DNA from: a virus
Strand: one strand, 5' to 3'
IMG/VR virus record: IMGVR_UViG_3300050821_007580
Coordinates: 1 to 47,373 of that record
Length of the DNA stretch: 47,373 nt
Shown here: in pieces, positions 7,782 to 14,680 of the stretch
How positions within the stretch are numbered: the first letter of the stretch is position 1
How the letters are laid out: each line of letters begins with the position of its first letter
Notes under the pieces: model-generated
Seen by the model: the letters and a program-made list of their open reading frames with translations, nothing else
Databases searched by the model: none
Told to the model about the DNA's origin: nothing
Position numbers and translations under genes: made by a program

Positions 7782-7804
7782 AAAGTCTCCGGAAAAAGGA
7801 TATT

Positions 7805-7817
7805 TGTCTCATACTGT
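7805..7817 (+). promoter_or_regulatory. Operator-like repeat, copy 3
   Basis: TGTCTCATACTGT matches the TGTCTCAnnnTGT consensus. Its complement covers the TATGAG that would be the -10 element for the HTH-like gene, so binding here would block its transcription. Confidence 0.6.
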
Positions 7818-7836
7818 TGACGTCTGTGTCAATCAA
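7808..7836 (-). promoter_or_regulatory. Predicted promoter of the HTH-like gene
   Basis: On the minus strand TTGATT (7836-7831) and TATGAG (7813-7808) are separated by exactly 17 bases, four of six matches each to sigma70 elements. Transcription would begin near 7800, leaving a leader of about 20 bases that contains the CGGAG ribosome binding site. Confidence 0.45.
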
Positions 7837-7840
7837 CAGT
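7813..7840. repeat. Nested inverted repeats at the control region
   Basis: ACTGTTGA (7813-7820) and TCAACAGT (7833-7840) form an 8-bp inverted repeat; inside it TTGAC and GTCAA (7817-7832) form a second dyad. They overlap the spacer and -35 of the predicted promoter, so they may be a second operator. Confidence 0.55.
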
Positions 7841-8015
7841 GTAAGTTATTGATTTTGCTAGTGTTCTGATTTGATTATTGCATGTGTGCATATGCATTTA
7901 TAAAAAAGCCTTTAGAATCAACGGTGTGCTGACATGTGCCCCTTGTTGCCGGCATCCACAACCGCTAGCCCGCGCCCGGCATTTATATCCTCTCTATTTT
8001 TATTATTTTTAATAA

Positions 8016-8037
8016 GAACAATAGGAACAATAGGAAC
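8016..8037 (+). repeat. Tandem 9-bp iterons
   Basis: GAACAATAG occurs twice in tandem (8016-8024, 8025-8033) followed by GAAC, about 2.4 units, directly after an AT-rich run (TATTTTTATTATTTTTAATA). Possibly a binding site for a replication or regulatory protein. Confidence 0.7.
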
Positions 8038-8134
8038 TCCAGGGTTAATTCCCCGGCAAATAGCTGTGTTCCGGGTTCGGCGACAAGCGCCAGTGATGGT
8101 GTGCACACCCGGCACAGCCGCCGCGAGTAGCTGT

Positions 8135-8147
8135 TGTCTCATAGTGT
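8135..8147 (+). promoter_or_regulatory. Operator-like repeat, copy 4
   Basis: TGTCTCATAGTGT, followed directly by CTCG so that TGTCTC occurs twice ten bases apart, about one helical turn. Matches the consensus of the other copies. Confidence 0.55.
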
Positions 8148-8150
8148 CTC

Positions 8151-8196
8151 GCTATCGCAGTGCAGCAAAGGAAATGTTGCAGTGCGATTTGATAGC
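8151..8196. repeat. Paired direct repeats within an inverted repeat
   Basis: GCAGTGC at 8157-8163 and 8179-8185, spaced 22 bases start to start (two helical turns), flanked by GCTATC (8151-8156) and GATAGC (8191-8196). A plausible protein-binding array. Confidence 0.5.
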
Positions 8197-8322
8197 GGCT
8201 GCTAATTTTAGGATTTCAGGGAAGGCGGGGCAGGGCCCCTTTCGAGAGGCTCAGCGTTCGCTGCGGCAGCCGGCGCTTTGTTTCGAGCGCCTGGAGCAGC
8301 TAGCCGGGGGTTAGTCTCTTTT

Positions 8323-8335
8323 TGTCTCAGTTTGT
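8323..8335 (+). promoter_or_regulatory. Operator-like repeat, copy 5
   Basis: TGTCTCAGTTTGT, identical in its 13-base core to the complement of copy 2, located 78 bases upstream of the first late gene. CATAAG follows at 8339-8344 as a possible -10 element, but no good -35 element is visible. Confidence 0.6.
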
Positions 8336-8412
8336 ACGCATAAGGAAAGGCCGGGGGTAGCACCTTTTAGCAGTACCTTGATTGCTGCCAGCGAGCCGGG
8401 TACCCTGCCGCC

Positions 8413-8778
8413 ATGAGCAAAGGGATTGACGAACTCGCCAGAGAGCACGCGCCGCGGGCAATCGAGCTGTTGGCCGATACCATGGAGTCCGCCGTGGAGG
8501 ATAGGGATCGGATCAGAGCGGCGGAGGCGATCTTGGATCGCGGCTACGGCAAGCCAGCGCAAGCCATCATCCAGGTGCCGGCGAATCGGCGGCAGGCGGC
8601 CTTGCTCGCCGGCATGACCGATGAGCAGTTGGTGGCGGTGATTGAGCAGAAGCAATTGCCGCGCCTCCAGCACGCGCAGCCGATGGTGACAGTACCGGCC
8701 GCTACCCACTCGTACGTAAACCGTCATGGTCCTGCATCGGAAACTTACGCTACCCAACTAGATCCGCTTCTGGCATAG
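8413..8778 (+). CDS. Putative terminase small subunit
   Basis: A 121-residue protein with an N-terminal helical region (MSKGIDELAREHAPRAIELL), then DRDRIRAAEAILDRGYGKPA (30-49). This helix-rich pattern ending in RGYGKP is common in phage small terminase-like and related DNA-binding proteins. The C-terminal third is variable and ends in ATQLDPLLA. It is the first gene of the rightward operon, two short genes ahead of the large terminase, the usual position of the DNA-recognition subunit. The call rests on motif and position; other helical DNA-binding proteins are possible. No strong ribosome binding site is visible. Confidence 0.68.
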   Translation: MSKGIDELAREHAPRAIELLADTMESAVEDRDRIRAAEAILDRGYGKPAQAIIQVPANRRQAALLAGMTDEQLVAVIEQKQLPRLQHAQPMVTVPAATHSYVNRHGPASETYATQLDPLLA

Positions 8779-8785
8779 TGAGCAG

Positions 8786-9001
8786 ATGCTACAACCCTCC
8801 CCGCAATGGCTAGCCGCAAGCAATTGTCGATATGTTGCTTTGGACAGCGGCCGTAGCCGTCTGAAGTGCGCTTGTTTTGGCGGCAAACCGAAGAACGCGT
8901 CCGCCTGTATCTGGCGTCAGCATCATGGCTTCGATGATAAGCACGGCAAGGGGTACTACCGCCGCGAAGGCTTTGACCCAATCGATCCGTTGCTTGCATG
9001 A
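8786..9001 (+). CDS. 71-residue hypothetical protein ending in DPIDPLLA
   Basis: A small polar protein with a CACFGG segment near the middle and an HHGFDDKHGKGYYRREGF stretch before the tail DPIDPLLA. No family recognised. It starts seven bases after the small terminase candidate and its stop overlaps the next ATG (ATGA). The same last five residues as the preceding protein (DPLLA) stand out. Confidence 0.6.
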   Translation: MLQPSPQWLAASNCRYVALDSGRSRLKCACFGGKPKNASACIWRQHHGFDDKHGKGYYRREGFDPIDPLLA

Positions 9002-9207
9002 GCGTCAAACGTTACAGCGCGGATGACTATCAAGTGCTAGGCGGCACGCGCGAGGATGCGCAGCGAGCTGCGGACACGGATTTTTTGATTCGCTCGGGCC
9101 TTTGCCCCAACGGCTGCGGGCTGCTGGCGCAAAGCGATGATGGTCAGGAGTGTCACACCTGTCATTTCATGTGTAACTGCCTGCCCGATCGGCAGGCGCC
9201 AAATTGA
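8998..9207 (+). CDS. 69-residue zinc-ribbon protein
   Basis: The C-terminal half carries CPNGCG, then CHTCHFMCNC (residues 36-61), enough ligands for one or two zinc ions. The N-terminus (SVKRYSADDYQVLGGTREDA) looks helical. It overlaps the preceding gene (ATGA) and the TTG start of the large terminase (TTGA), so the three are translationally coupled. Function unknown; the position suggests a packaging accessory. Confidence 0.7.
   Translation: MSVKRYSADDYQVLGGTREDAQRAADTDFLIRSGLCPNGCGLLAQSDDGQECHTCHFMCNCLPDRQAPN
9179..9197 (+). promoter_or_regulatory. Hairpin over the terminase ribosome binding site
   Basis: GCCTGCC (9179-9185) and GGCAGGC (9191-9197) form a 7-bp stem with a 5-base loop. 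The 3' arm contains the only purine-rich element (GGCAGG) ahead of the TTG start at 9204, so translation of the terminase may need ribosomes arriving from the upstream gene to open the stem. Confidence 0.45.
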
Positions 9208-10250
9208 CAACCGTCTCCGCTGAATGGGCGGCCCAAGAGTACCTTCGCCGCAAGCGAGCACGTGCTAGCCTAATTGAATTTTCACAGTCTTTAGATATCC
9301 CCGGCGTCCCCCAAGTAGAAGCGGCGGATGAAGAAGACCCGGTAACGGGCAAGCTCCTTAATCGATTCGAGGATGCGCCGCCGATCTATCGTCCGGTCGA
9401 AACCCGCGTCGCGCTACATCACCGTTTGATTATGGAAGCGATCCAGCGCTGTATAGAAACACCGCGCGGACGTTTAATGGTGTTCTGTCCGCCGGGCGCG
9501 GGGAAGAGTACCTATGCGTCCGTACTAGCCCCCGCATGGGCAATGGGGCGAAAGCCAGATACGCAAATTATTCTAGCGAGCTACGCTACTTCTATCGCTG
9601 CCAAACAGAGCCGCAAGGTGCGCGCCATCGTGCGCGACCCGCGCTACACCGCTATATGGGAAGAGCGGCCAACGCTAGCAGAGGATCAGCGCGCAATTGA
9701 CGACTGGAGCTTATCTAACGGCAGTTCAATGATGGCGGCCGGTCTTCTGGCGGGCATTACCGGCAATCGTGCTGATGGTTTAATTATCGACGATCCGGTA
9801 GCGAACCGCGAGCAAGCGGATTCCGCCACCATCCGCGAGAAAACTTATAGTGAATATATCGATACCGGCATGACGCGCGCCAAACCTAGCATGTGGTGTC
9901 TTTTGATACAAACGCGCTGGCAGGAAGAAGATTTAGCAGGCGCTATACTTCCTATAGACTACTCTGGCGAAAGCGGCATTATCAAATGTCGTGACGGCCA
10001 AACGTGGGAGGTACTATCGATACCCGCCGAAGCGGAGCGTGCAGACGATCCGTTGGGGCGAAAGATTGGAGAGTTTCTATGGCCGGAATGGTTTCCGCGA
10101 GAACACTGGACCACTTGGCGCGATAATCCGCGCGCTGCGCGTACTTGGGCCGCGCTATACCAGCAGCGCCCCGCGCCATTCACCGGGATACATTTCTCAA
10201 GGGAAATGTTTAAGATGTACGACCCAGACTTACCGCGGGTTGACGTGTGA
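9204..10250 (+). CDS. Terminase large subunit, ATPase part
   Basis: A 348-residue protein with the packaging motor ATPase: Walker A in PPGAGKS (96-102), a conserved SYATSIAAKQSRKVR segment (126-140), and Walker B LIIDDP (193-198), followed by a coupling motif region near QTRWQEEDLAG. It ends where the nuclease domain should begin. The start is TTG, overlapping the preceding stop. A separate gene, overlapping by four bases in the -1 frame, supplies the nuclease domain; together they total 560 residues, a normal full-length terminase. The protein should form the ATP-driven motor docked on the portal. Confidence 0.9.
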   Translation: MTTVSAEWAAQEYLRRKRARASLIEFSQSLDIPGVPQVEAADEEDPVTGKLLNRFEDAPPIYRPVETRVALHHRLIMEAIQRCIETPRGRLMVFCPPGAGKSTYASVLAPAWAMGRKPDTQIILASYATSIAAKQSRKVRAIVRDPRYTAIWEERPTLAEDQRAIDDWSLSNGSSMMAAGLLAGITGNRADGLIIDDPVANREQADSATIREKTYSEYIDTGMTRAKPSMWCLLIQTRWQEEDLAGAILPIDYSGESGIIKCRDGQTWEVLSIPAEAERADDPLGRKIGEFLWPEWFPREHWTTWRDNPRAARTWAALYQQRPAPFTGIHFSREMFKMYDPDLPRVDV

Positions 10251-10885
10251 TTAGAACCTATGATGGTCTTGACGCTTTGCCGAAGTCGTTACGAATTTAC
10301 GGGGCGTCTGACTTCGCAACAATGGAGCCGCGCCACGGAAAGAAGGAGCCCGATTTTAGCGAGCACGGCGTATGGGGCGTCGATAGCATTGGGGATTTAT
10401 GGGCGGTCGATTGGTGGTCACGTCAATGCGAAACCGACGTAGCAATTGCTGCGTTCATCAAGCTAGTTACATTATGGAAACCAGTCATGTGGGCAAACGA
10501 GGGGGGTTTGATTGACAAAGCCATTGGCCCAGCCATCCGTTCAGCTATGCAGCACTCCCAGAAGTTTGTAGCAGTTGAGATGTTGCCATCCCTTGAGGAT
10601 AAAGCGGTAAAGCTTCAAGCGTTTCACGCGCGGGCAACTGCTGGCACGGTCCACTTCCCAATTCGCCGCGCATGGGCGGATAATTGCATCGAGCAATTAG
10701 TTAAATTCCCTGGGGGCCGCTGGGATGACAAAGCGGATGTATGTGGCCTTATTGGACGTATGGTCGATAAGATGATGGATGCCCGCCTACCGTCTGTTAC
10801 GAAAACTCCAAATTTGATTCCTTTTACGGAGGCTTGGTTGATGTACGGCTCTGGTAGCGAAAAGCCAAAGGTGCGATACTGGTAG
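10247..10885 (+). CDS. Terminase large subunit, nuclease part
   Basis: A 212-residue protein matching the C-terminal RNase H-like nuclease of large terminases. Catalytic acidic residues are visible: D22 in YGASDF, E85 in WANEGG, and D161/D164 in WDDKADV. It starts with GTG inside the stop of the ATPase gene (GTGTGA). A stop two codons upstream in its own frame and the lack of a slippery heptamer argue for termination-reinitiation rather than programmed frameshifting. It is followed one base later by an HNH endonuclease gene. A single-base assembly error could also split one gene, but the intact ATPase end with an overlapping start codon favours a real two-gene arrangement. Confidence 0.85.
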   Translation: MIRTYDGLDALPKSLRIYGASDFATMEPRHGKKEPDFSEHGVWGVDSIGDLWAVDWWSRQCETDVAIAAFIKLVTLWKPVMWANEGGLIDKAIGPAIRSAMQHSQKFVAVEMLPSLEDKAVKLQAFHARATAGTVHFPIRRAWADNCIEQLVKFPGGRWDDKADVCGLIGRMVDKMMDARLPSVTKTPNLIPFTEAWLMYGSGSEKPKVRYW

Positions 10886-10886
10886 C

Positions 10887-11375
10887 ATGGGCTACATAAG
10901 CAAGGAAAAGGAGCGCGCCGCTGCTAAAAGATGGCGTAACGCTAATAAAAATAAGATTCGCGATTACAATAAACGGGCATACGCAAAGTTACCTTCCGGA
11001 TATCAGGCCGCGCAATCACGCAAGTGGCGTGCTGCCAATCCGGAAAAGAAAGCCGCCGAAACCAAAAAGTATCGTCAAGCTAACCTGGTAAAATATAAAA
11101 ACTACATGCGCGCATGGCGCCGTAAGCAACTAATAGAGCCACCTCCTTACGAACCGCCGACACATTGCGAAGCGTGCGGGGTAGAATTCGAGCCAACGCC
11201 GCAACGGCGACATTGCTTAGATCACTGCCATATAACTAATAGGTTTCGCGGCTGGCTTTGCAGTAATTGTAATATTGCGCTAGGATTGGCCGGCGATACC
11301 CCAGGGGGCGTGAGAAAACTATTGGAGTATATCGTCAGAGCGCAAGCTATGCTCGATCTTCAATTACTTGAATAA
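10887..11375 (+). CDS. Endonuclease VII-type HNH endonuclease
   Basis: A 162-residue protein. The N-terminal half is basic and repetitive (units such as KRWRNANKNKIRDYNKRAY and RKWRAANPEKK). The C-terminal half is the recombination endonuclease VII zinc/HNH domain: CEAC (94-97), LDHCH (111-115), and CSNCN (125-129) before a GLAGD segment. Free-standing homing endonucleases of phages use this architecture, and it sits directly after a split terminase gene. It may resolve DNA branches before packaging, or may be a homing endonuclease that inserted here. Confidence 0.85.
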   Translation: MGYISKEKERAAAKRWRNANKNKIRDYNKRAYAKLPSGYQAAQSRKWRAANPEKKAAETKKYRQANLVKYKNYMRAWRRKQLIEPPPYEPPTHCEACGVEFEPTPQRRHCLDHCHITNRFRGWLCSNCNIALGLAGDTPGGVRKLLEYIVRAQAMLDLQLLE

Positions 11376-11389
11376 GTGAGGTACTTCTG

Positions 11390-11575
11390 ATGGGTACGCT
11401 AATTTGGTTGGTGTGCATCGTGGCGGCTTTCGCCTTAATATATTGGTACCTGACTACGACTACCTTGCCCCCCGCGGTCAAAAATCTCATCATTGTCATC
11501 ATGGGGTTGGTCGCCATCGGTTTCATATACAATCTCTTCGCCGGCAGCAACGGCTTGCACCTCTCACTTCACTGA
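11390..11575 (+). CDS. 61-residue two-pass membrane protein
   Basis: Two hydrophobic segments (about residues 3-22 and 30-52) separated by TTTTLPPAVK. Size and layout resemble small phage or bacterial membrane proteins of the Thivi_2564 kind. It lies between packaging and portal genes, away from the lysis genes, so a holin role is less likely than for those downstream. GAGG lies upstream of the ATG. Confidence 0.68.
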   Translation: MGTLIWLVCIVAAFALIYWYLTTTTLPPAVKNLIIVIMGLVAIGFIYNLFAGSNGLHLSLH

Positions 11576-11587
11576 AAAAGGACCTCT

Positions 11588-11800
11588 ATGGCTGAAATTA
11601 CGACGGGCGCCCCCATCCAGCCGCCGACTCCGGTATCCACACCCGCTCCGGCGCCAACCGCACCCGCGGCGGCCCCCACTACGCTGCAGAAGGTCGAAAA
11701 CACGATATTCGCCTTTATGCAGGCGCACTATGCCAAACTACTGGCGGCGATCGTCGGATTCGCCACCTCTCATTTCGGTCTACTAGGGAAGTTCTTCTAA
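11588..11800 (+). CDS. 70-residue Pro/Ala-rich protein with hydrophobic C-terminus
   Basis: The first 30 residues are mostly Pro, Ala and Thr; residues 33-70 form a hydrophobic helix region (AHYAKLLAAIVGFATSHFGL). It may be a membrane-anchored or virion-associated peptide. AAAGGA precedes the ATG. It overlaps the next gene (TAATG). Function unknown. Confidence 0.62.
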   Translation: MAEITTGAPIQPPTPVSTPAPAPTAPAAAPTTLQKVENTIFAFMQAHYAKLLAAIVGFATSHFGLLGKFF

Positions 11801-11976
11801 TGGCACAAGTCAATTCCTGCCCCGGCCAGAGCCAGGTGAACGGCAATGTAGTGGTGGCTCCAAGCCCGCCGTATTCAGTTACGCAAAACAGCCGTGCGAC
11901 AGCTATTGCTACCGTCGTCAAGTACACACAAGTCGAACCCGGCAAGCAGACGGCGACCAACCCGCTGCGCTCCTGA
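11800..11976 (+). CDS. 58-residue hypothetical protein
   Basis: Reads MAQVNSCPGQSQVNGNVVVA and continues with Pro, Ser, Thr and Val residues to ATNPLRS. Likely beta-structured and soluble. The start overlaps the previous stop (TAATG) and the end lies two bases before the next ATG. No family recognised. Confidence 0.55.
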   Translation: MAQVNSCPGQSQVNGNVVVAPSPPYSVTQNSRATAIATVVKYTQVEPGKQTATNPLRS

Positions 11977-11978
11977 GC

Positions 11979-12188
11979 ATGTCTTCTCCAGGGGTGCCGT
12001 CCACGCTGCCGACTGTGACGGCCAGCTCCGCGACGCCAATCCTGGCGGGTAAGACCATTCTGTCCACCGAAACCAATGTGTGGCCGGCGGTGCTCGTTGA
12101 AAGCGGCGTTATTGTGACGCCGTTCCAATCCTCCACGCCGATCGTGCTGCCGACCCAAGTCGGTTTCTTCCCTGGAGGTAACTTCTGA
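11979..12188 (+). CDS. 69-residue hypothetical protein
   Basis: Rich in Ser, Thr, Pro and Val, with hydrophobic stretches typical of a small beta-sandwich. It is the third of four short genes between the HNH gene and the portal, and shares its last base with the start of the next. No function recognised; a minor virion component is possible. Confidence 0.55.
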   Translation: MSSPGVPSTLPTVTASSATPILAGKTILSTETNVWPAVLVESGVIVTPFQSSTPIVLPTQVGFFPGGNF

Positions 12189-12454
12189 TGATCCACTCAC
12201 GCCCCGGCTTCGCGCCGCGTCATTCCGATCGCGTGCCGGCGAAATTAAATGATGACATGATCCCCGCGATCAATCGCAAACCGCTCACCCCCGATTCCAA
12301 TTTAAAGGGGGGCGGTCCGGAAGCTGCGCAGCATCAATTGGATGCACGCACGGAAGCCGCGATGGCCAAGCTCGCTCGCGAGCACCCGCCAACGGAACTC
12401 TTGGTGAATCCCACCCCCAGCGATCCGCCGAAAATTTTGACTCCAGGGAAGTAG
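12188..12454 (+). CDS. 88-residue hypothetical protein
   Basis: A polar, Pro-rich protein (MIHSRPGFAPRHSDRVPAKL) with a short helix in the second half (QHQLDARTEAAMAKLAREH). The ATG is preceded by GGAGG and lies at the stop of the upstream gene. Directly ahead of the portal; function unknown. Confidence 0.62.
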   Translation: MIHSRPGFAPRHSDRVPAKLNDDMIPAINRKPLTPDSNLKGGGPEAAQHQLDARTEAAMAKLAREHPPTELLVNPTPSDPPKILTPGK

Positions 12455-12455
12455 C

Positions 12456-14654
12456 ATGGCGACTTCGAATTCCGGCGCATCCAATAGCCTGCATGGCGGC
12501 ACCGCCGGTATTCAAACCGATCCGCGGCAAGCGGCGGACGGCATTGATGAGGACGGTACCGACCAAGAAGAGCCACAGTCCAAAGAAGACGAAGAAGTAG
12601 AACTTCTCCAAGTCGAAAAGAAGTGGAAGGAATATGAGGCCGCACGCAAATTTGACGAGAACTTCCGCAAACAGATTGCTATTGATCGGCGCTACGCGGC
12701 TGGTACTTCGGATCTTGCGTGGGCAGTCACCACAAATCTTATCGGCGCCTTTATCGATATTTTGGTGGCGCTGCTTTATGCGCGAAATCCGGATGTCTCT
12801 GTCCGAAAGGCGCCGCAAGTAGACGAATCGAACACCTATCAGATGCAGGTGTTTGCGCGCACGATGGAAATCGTCATCTCCTCGCTATGGAAAAAAGGCA
12901 AGCTCAAAAATCCCGCGCGCCGGGGCGTGCGTTCGGTACTCTCGAATGGTGAGGGCTGGTTTAAGTGCACGATGGTATCGGAGAAGAAGCCGGCGCCAGA
13001 GGTGGAGAAGGCACTCAATGATGCGCAGGAAACTATGGCTCGCATCGTTGCACAGCAGAAGCTACTGGAAGATCCCGGTACCACAGACCCGGAAACCTTA
13101 GAGGCTGAAAAAGCCGAAAAGAAAGCGTTGATCGAATCCTTGCAAGAGAAACTGGAACTCTCGGTCAACAAGATGTTTGTGATTGATTTCGTGGCCACGG
13201 AAAATATCCAAGTATCTACCGATATCGATTCGATTCAGACTTACACCGATGCGGATTGGATCGGCAATGAACTTTTCATTACCAAGGAAGATGCGCTCCA
13301 GCGCTTCAAACGCTTGAAGCCTGAAGACATCAAGGCGGCAAAGGCGTATACGCAACGCGCGCCCAAGGAACTCACCACGCGCGAGATTGACAACGTGCTA
13401 CCGCAGGGCACGATGACGGCGGAGAGTGCGCAAGCGTTTACTACGCAAACGAGCGATGCCGAATCACAAACCTTCCTACGCGTAGTGGAAATTTGGGACC
13501 GGCGCGATAAGCAAATCCGCACCATCATTGATGGAGTGAAGAAATGGGCCAAGGAACCGTATCCACCACCTTATCCGACGAGCAGGTTCTTCCCCTACTT
13601 CTACTTTGCCTTCTACGAGGTGGATGGACAGAGGCATGCGCAGTCACTTTCCTGGAGACTTTACAAGCTGCAGGACGAGTACAGCAGCTCGCGGTCGAAT
13701 TTTCGTCTGACCCGCGAACGGTCGATACCTGGCGTACTCTTCAACGCGACCATGTTAGACGAAGTGGAAGCAAAAAAGCTGCAGGAATCTAAGAGTCAGG
13801 AGTACACCGCGCTCCGCCCCAGCGATCCGGCGACACCGCTGGGGAATCTATTTGCTGCGAAGCCCGTCCAGGGCATCGACATGAGGCTCTATGATCCGAC
13901 GCTTATTCTTAATGATATGGAGCGGATCTCGGGCGTCCAGGAAGCGCTTTCAGCAGCGATCAATTCTCCGGGAAATCCTAAGACAGCTACCGAAGCCAAC
14001 ATCCAGCAAAGTGGAACGCAGGCACGTACGACATCTGATCGTGATAATCTTGAGGGAATGCTCACCGACCTCGCGGACTACACGGCGCAGCAAGCGCTAC
14101 AGTGCTTGACGACTCGCGATGTCCAGCGCATGGCTGGCCCCAAAGCCTACTGGCCGTACGGGATGGATATCGAAGACTTGTTTACTTTGGTGGAGATTCA
14201 AATCGAGGCGGGATCAACCGGCAAGCCGCGCCAGGCTACCGACATGCAAGCCTGGAGCACGATCCTGCCGTTGATCCAGAAAGCCATTGCCGAAATCGCG
14301 CAAGCCCTCGCGACCGGCAACATGGCGATGGCGAATGCCCAAATTGAATTGGTGAAAGAAACCATGTTGCGATTGGGCGATGAGAGTGATGTGGAACGCT
14401 TCATTCCGCGCCAGCCGCCGCCAGGCTCTCCCGGAGCGGGCGGGCCACCGCCGGCTGTCATGCCGCAAGTCAGCATCAATATCAAAGGGGAAATCGATCC
14501 CAATACCTCGGCGCAAATCGCTGCGCCAGTGCTTTCACGCGATGCTGCGAGCATGCCGCCACAACAAGTTCCCGCACCTGGTGGCGCCAATGGCGCTGCT
14601 TCCCCGTCATCCCAGCCGCTGCCTGCGGCGCCGCCGGGTGTTGGACCGCATTGA
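12456..14654 (+). CDS. Portal protein
   Basis: A 732-residue protein, close in length to the P22-type portal (about 725). The N-terminus is acidic and disordered (DEDGTDQEEPQSKEDEE). It then becomes helical, with RRYAAGTSDLAWAVTTNLIG and DILVALLYARNPDVSVRKA (about 70-110), a pattern seen in podovirus portals. A long coiled-coil insertion follows (about 170-235). The stem region and a Pro-rich C-terminus complete the protein. As a dodecamer it would form the packaging channel and bind the terminase. It lies between terminase and scaffold genes, as expected. Confidence 0.88.
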   Translation: MATSNSGASNSLHGGTAGIQTDPRQAADGIDEDGTDQEEPQSKEDEEVELLQVEKKWKEYEAARKFDENFRKQIAIDRRYAAGTSDLAWAVTTNLIGAFIDILVALLYARNPDVSVRKAPQVDESNTYQMQVFARTMEIVISSLWKKGKLKNPARRGVRSVLSNGEGWFKCTMVSEKKPAPEVEKALNDAQETMARIVAQQKLLEDPGTTDPETLEAEKAEKKALIESLQEKLELSVNKMFVIDFVATENIQVSTDIDSIQTYTDADWIGNELFITKEDALQRFKRLKPEDIKAAKAYTQRAPKELTTREIDNVLPQGTMTAESAQAFTTQTSDAESQTFLRVVEIWDRRDKQIRTIIDGVKKWAKEPYPPPYPTSRFFPYFYFAFYEVDGQRHAQSLSWRLYKLQDEYSSSRSNFRLTRERSIPGVLFNATMLDEVEAKKLQESKSQEYTALRPSDPATPLGNLFAAKPVQGIDMRLYDPTLILNDMERISGVQEALSAAINSPGNPKTATEANIQQSGTQARTTSDRDNLEGMLTDLADYTAQQALQCLTTRDVQRMAGPKAYWPYGMDIEDLFTLVEIQIEAGSTGKPRQATDMQAWSTILPLIQKAIAEIAQALATGNMAMANAQIELVKETMLRLGDESDVERFIPRQPPPGSPGAGGPPPAVMPQVSINIKGEIDPNTSAQIAAPVLSRDAASMPPQQVPAPGGANGAASPSSQPLPAAPPGVGPH

Positions 14655-14680
14655 TATAAAAACCAACGATAGGAAACCCC

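Larger units (their letters stand above)
7841..8412. other. Noncoding control region, possible replication origin
   Basis: I see no convincing gene in these 570 bases. It holds an AT-rich stretch (7847-7920) with a perfect TGCATATGCA palindrome at 7887-7896, a second AT-rich run (7978-8015), tandem 9-bp repeats (8016-8037), two more operator-like sites (8135, 8323), and paired GCAGTGC repeats inside a GCTATC/GATAGC dyad (8151-8196). An AT-rich unwinding stretch beside iterons is a common origin layout. It separates the two divergent operons. Confidence 0.6.

Noticed and set aside
7934-8314. 126-residue rightward reading frame in the control region
   Set aside because: No ribosome binding site, odd composition, and it covers AT-rich runs, iterons and operator sites that look noncoding.
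8311-8757. 148-residue leftward reading frame
   Set aside because: It is antisense to the small terminase candidate and has no start context or recognisable motif.
9902-9914. TTTGATACAAAC inside the terminase gene, resembling the operator repeats
   Set aside because: It lacks the conserved TGAGACA half and lies in a conserved coding stretch (LLIQTRW), so it is likely chance.
10240-10255. Programmed -1 frameshift joining the two terminase parts
   Set aside because: The overlap between frames is only a few bases and contains no XXXYYYZ heptamer or downstream structure; reinitiation at GTG fits better.
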